From the IMG/VR virus record IMGVR_UViG_3300017917_003962, positions 1-37,099 of that record: a stretch of DNA of 37,099 bases; one strand, written 5' to 3'. This stretch comes from a virus. This document shows, one piece after another, positions 35,896 to 37,099 of the stretch (position 1 is the first letter of the stretch; each line of letters begins with the position of its first letter). The notes below the pieces were generated by a model. That model had not been told where the DNA came from and ran no database searches. It was given only the letters and a program-made list of their open reading frames with translations. The position numbers were made by a program, and so were the translations under genes.

Positions 35896-36732
35896 ATGAC
35901 TGAAACACCTCAGACTAAAGCGAGCCCCTTCGTGAAGTGGGCTGGGGGCAAGAGGCAACTTCTCGCGACCATTCGCAGGAGGCTCCCATCGAAAATTCAA
36001 ACCTACTACGAACCATTCGTCGGAGGCGGAGCGGTCTTTTTCGCCTTAGCCAATCGCCGTACTTTCAAGCGGGCTGTGATCAACGATCTCAACTCGGAAC
36101 TTATCGATACCTACCGTGCGCTGGCAACAGGCAAAGTTCAAGAAGTCATCGAACTTTTGAGAACCTACCCCTATGACAGAGAATTTTTTTTGGATATGCG
36201 GACTAGAGTTCCGACCGAGCTAAACTTAGAAGAAAGAGCAGCGCGCTTTATTTACCTCAACCGCACTGGATTCAACGGGCTCTATCGAGTCAACCAGAGT
36301 GGGGGCTTCAATGTTCCGTTCGGAAGCTATACAAACCCCACTATCTGTGACGCTGAGGGGCTCGTGGAGGCCTCGAAAGCTCTTGAAGGTGTCACAATTG
36401 AGTGTCTAGACTTCGCCCTCTCTGTGGAGCCTGCGGGTCCCGAAGACGCTGTGTACTTTGACCCCCCCTACTTACCGAAAAGTGAAACTTCCAACTTCAC
36501 TGCATATACCGTAGACGGATTTACCCTAGGGGACCACGAACGATTAGCGGAAGTGTTTCGTGCCTTGGCTAATCGAGGGGTGTCTGTCTTACTGTCAAAT
36601 GCAGACGTGAGCGCGTCTCGGAAACTTTACCACGGGCATAGAATTTCGCGAATTCAAGCGAAACGGAGCATCAATAGCTCTGGAGACAAGCGGGGAATGG
36701 TGGGTGAGATTCTGGTCAGTTCAACCCTATAG
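35896..36732 (+). CDS. dam: DNA adenine methyltransferase, Dam-like (GATC type)
   Basis: The 278-aa protein has the length and motif order of Dam: motif X PFVKWAGGKRQLL (11-23), motif I YYEPFVGGGAVF (37-48) for SAM binding, and motif IV DPPY (189-192) for catalysis. The LNRTGFNGLYRVN segment is typical of Dam target recognition. It should methylate the adenine of GATC and protect phage DNA or set a transcription/packaging mark. No paired restriction enzyme is in the window. The frame opens at TTG 35848, but ATG 35896 gives the family length. Neither has a good ribosome site. Its stop overlaps that of the convergent DHH gene. Confidence 0.9.
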   Translation: MTETPQTKASPFVKWAGGKRQLLATIRRRLPSKIQTYYEPFVGGGAVFFALANRRTFKRAVINDLNSELIDTYRALATGKVQEVIELLRTYPYDREFFLDMRTRVPTELNLEERAARFIYLNRTGFNGLYRVNQSGGFNVPFGSYTNPTICDAEGLVEASKALEGVTIECLDFALSVEPAGPEDAVYFDPPYLPKSETSNFTAYTVDGFTLGDHERLAEVFRALANRGVSVLLSNADVSASRKLYHGHRISRIQAKRSINSSGDKRGMVGEILVSSTL

Positions 36733-36735
36733 GGT
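36724..36735. other. 12-bp palindrome at overlapping convergent stops
   Basis: ACCCTATAGGGT is a perfect palindrome. Its centre CTATAG contains the TAG of the Dam gene (36730-36732) and the TAG of the leftward DHH gene (36729-36727). The two genes thus share one symmetrical stop signal. Confidence 0.6.
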
Positions 36736-37099
36736 CTTGTATTCCTGGACAAGATTCAGAAGATAAACATACGGATTCGGGTCGTTTGGTTTCACATGGT
36801 AGCTGAACCCTGACGCTTTACTATGTCCGCCCCCACCATGAGCTTTAGCGAAAGCTCCCACATCAAAAGATCCCTTCGACCTGCATGAGACCGCAATCTT
36901 TGGTCCGAGTGCATCCGAGGTCGCGGGCCAGTTTTCTAGGTCCGCGTCTCGCTCAACGAAATATGAAAATGCCAGGACCAAGTCGAATGGCTGGGTCCGC
37001 AGTCGCTCAGCCACGTCACTGACAGCTGAGATTCCCTCGTGGATCAGAACCTGGATCCCATTCGAAGTTTTTGCCTTGTACGCCCCTTCTATAACTTTG
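36727..37099 (-). CDS. DHH-family phosphoesterase, C-terminal DHHA1 part (5' end outside the window)
   Basis: The reading frame is open through the right edge of the window, so 124 residues of the C-terminus are visible and the rest lies beyond. The segment SCRSKGSFDVGAFAKAHGGGGHSKASGF is the DHHA1 domain motif (GGGH-x-x-ASG) seen in NrnA/RecJ-like nucleases, which bind the nucleic acid end. DHH enzymes degrade short oligonucleotides (nanoRNase) or cyclic dinucleotides; the deciding DHH motif is outside the window. The GTG at 37014 is internal. It is convergent with Dam. Confidence 0.75.
   Translation of the reverse strand, partial: KVIEGAYKAKTSNGIQVLIHEGISAVSDVAERLRTQPFDLVLAFSYFVERDADLENWPATSDALGPKIAVSCRSKGSFDVGAFAKAHGGGGHSKASGFSYHVKPNDPNPYVYLLNLVQEYKTL

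Noticed and set aside
1-37099. tRNA genes, CRISPR arrays, transposons, integrase and attachment sites
   Set aside because: No cloverleaf-like intergenic sequence, no spaced repeats, no transposase or integrase motifs and no flanking direct repeats were found in the gaps, which are almost all short.

Overview
The window looks like an accessory and early/middle-gene region of a large tailed bacteriophage, or a closely related large extrachromosomal element. Genes are short and tightly packed, often with ATGA or TAATG stop/start overlaps. The gene content is phage-like: sigma factor, Dam methylase, dNMP kinase, HNH nuclease, SNF2 helicase, M15 endolysin-like peptidase, RlaP-type nucleotidyltransferase and several small proteins of the kind common in phage genomes. 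I see no terminase, portal, capsid, tail or DNA polymerase gene, no tRNA, no rRNA, no CRISPR array and no transposase. A Gram-negative host is suggested by a lipobox protein and a membrane-anchored peptidoglycan glycosyltransferase. The Asp/Val-rich linker of the lipoprotein is typical of Myxococcota secreted proteins, so a myxobacterium-like host is a reasonable but unproven guess.

Layout. 0-10 kb: mixed-strand small genes, an ABC-type ATPase, a multi-barrel zinc-ribbon protein, an AAA+ ATPase with an acidic tail, a 2H phosphoesterase, and two genes sharing a duplicated C-terminal domain. 10-11.8 kb: a proline-rich protein, an exported cysteine-rich micro-protein, a 70-aa protein and a lipoprotein, served by several promoters (a moron-like envelope cassette). 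11.8-15.6 kb: SNF2 helicase and two unknowns. 15.6-18.3 kb (minus): XRE regulator with two unknowns, then a YozE-like protein and a widespread phage zinc-ribbon protein. 18.3-24 kb: three peptidoglycan-lytic enzymes (transglycosylase-like, glucosaminidase-like, M15 peptidase), a pseudokinase, and a CinA-NMN adenylyltransferase fusion. 23.8-35 kb (minus): one long leftward unit with HNH upstream, two small-gene blocks each preceded by a shared promoter motif, RlaP, a metallopeptidase, the sigma factor, a VWA protein, a GT51 peptidoglycan synthase, a deoxyribosyltransferase-Nudix fusion and dNMP kinase. 35.6-37.1 kb: a small gene, Dam methylase and a truncated DHH phosphoesterase.

The strongest new signal is a promoter family. 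Five sites share TTGAAR, a 17-bp spacer ending in ACG or CCG, and TTGTAY (TTGTAG once); a sixth site is a near match. They sit before separate transcription units on both strands, and the sigma factor encoded in the window is the obvious candidate reader. Other notable items are a 45-nt in-frame insertion carrying a perfect 9-bp hairpin that splits the P-loop of the dNMP kinase, a peptidoglycan synthase next to a set of wall-degrading genes, two NAD/nucleotide-type fusion enzymes, and a pseudokinase coupled to one of them.
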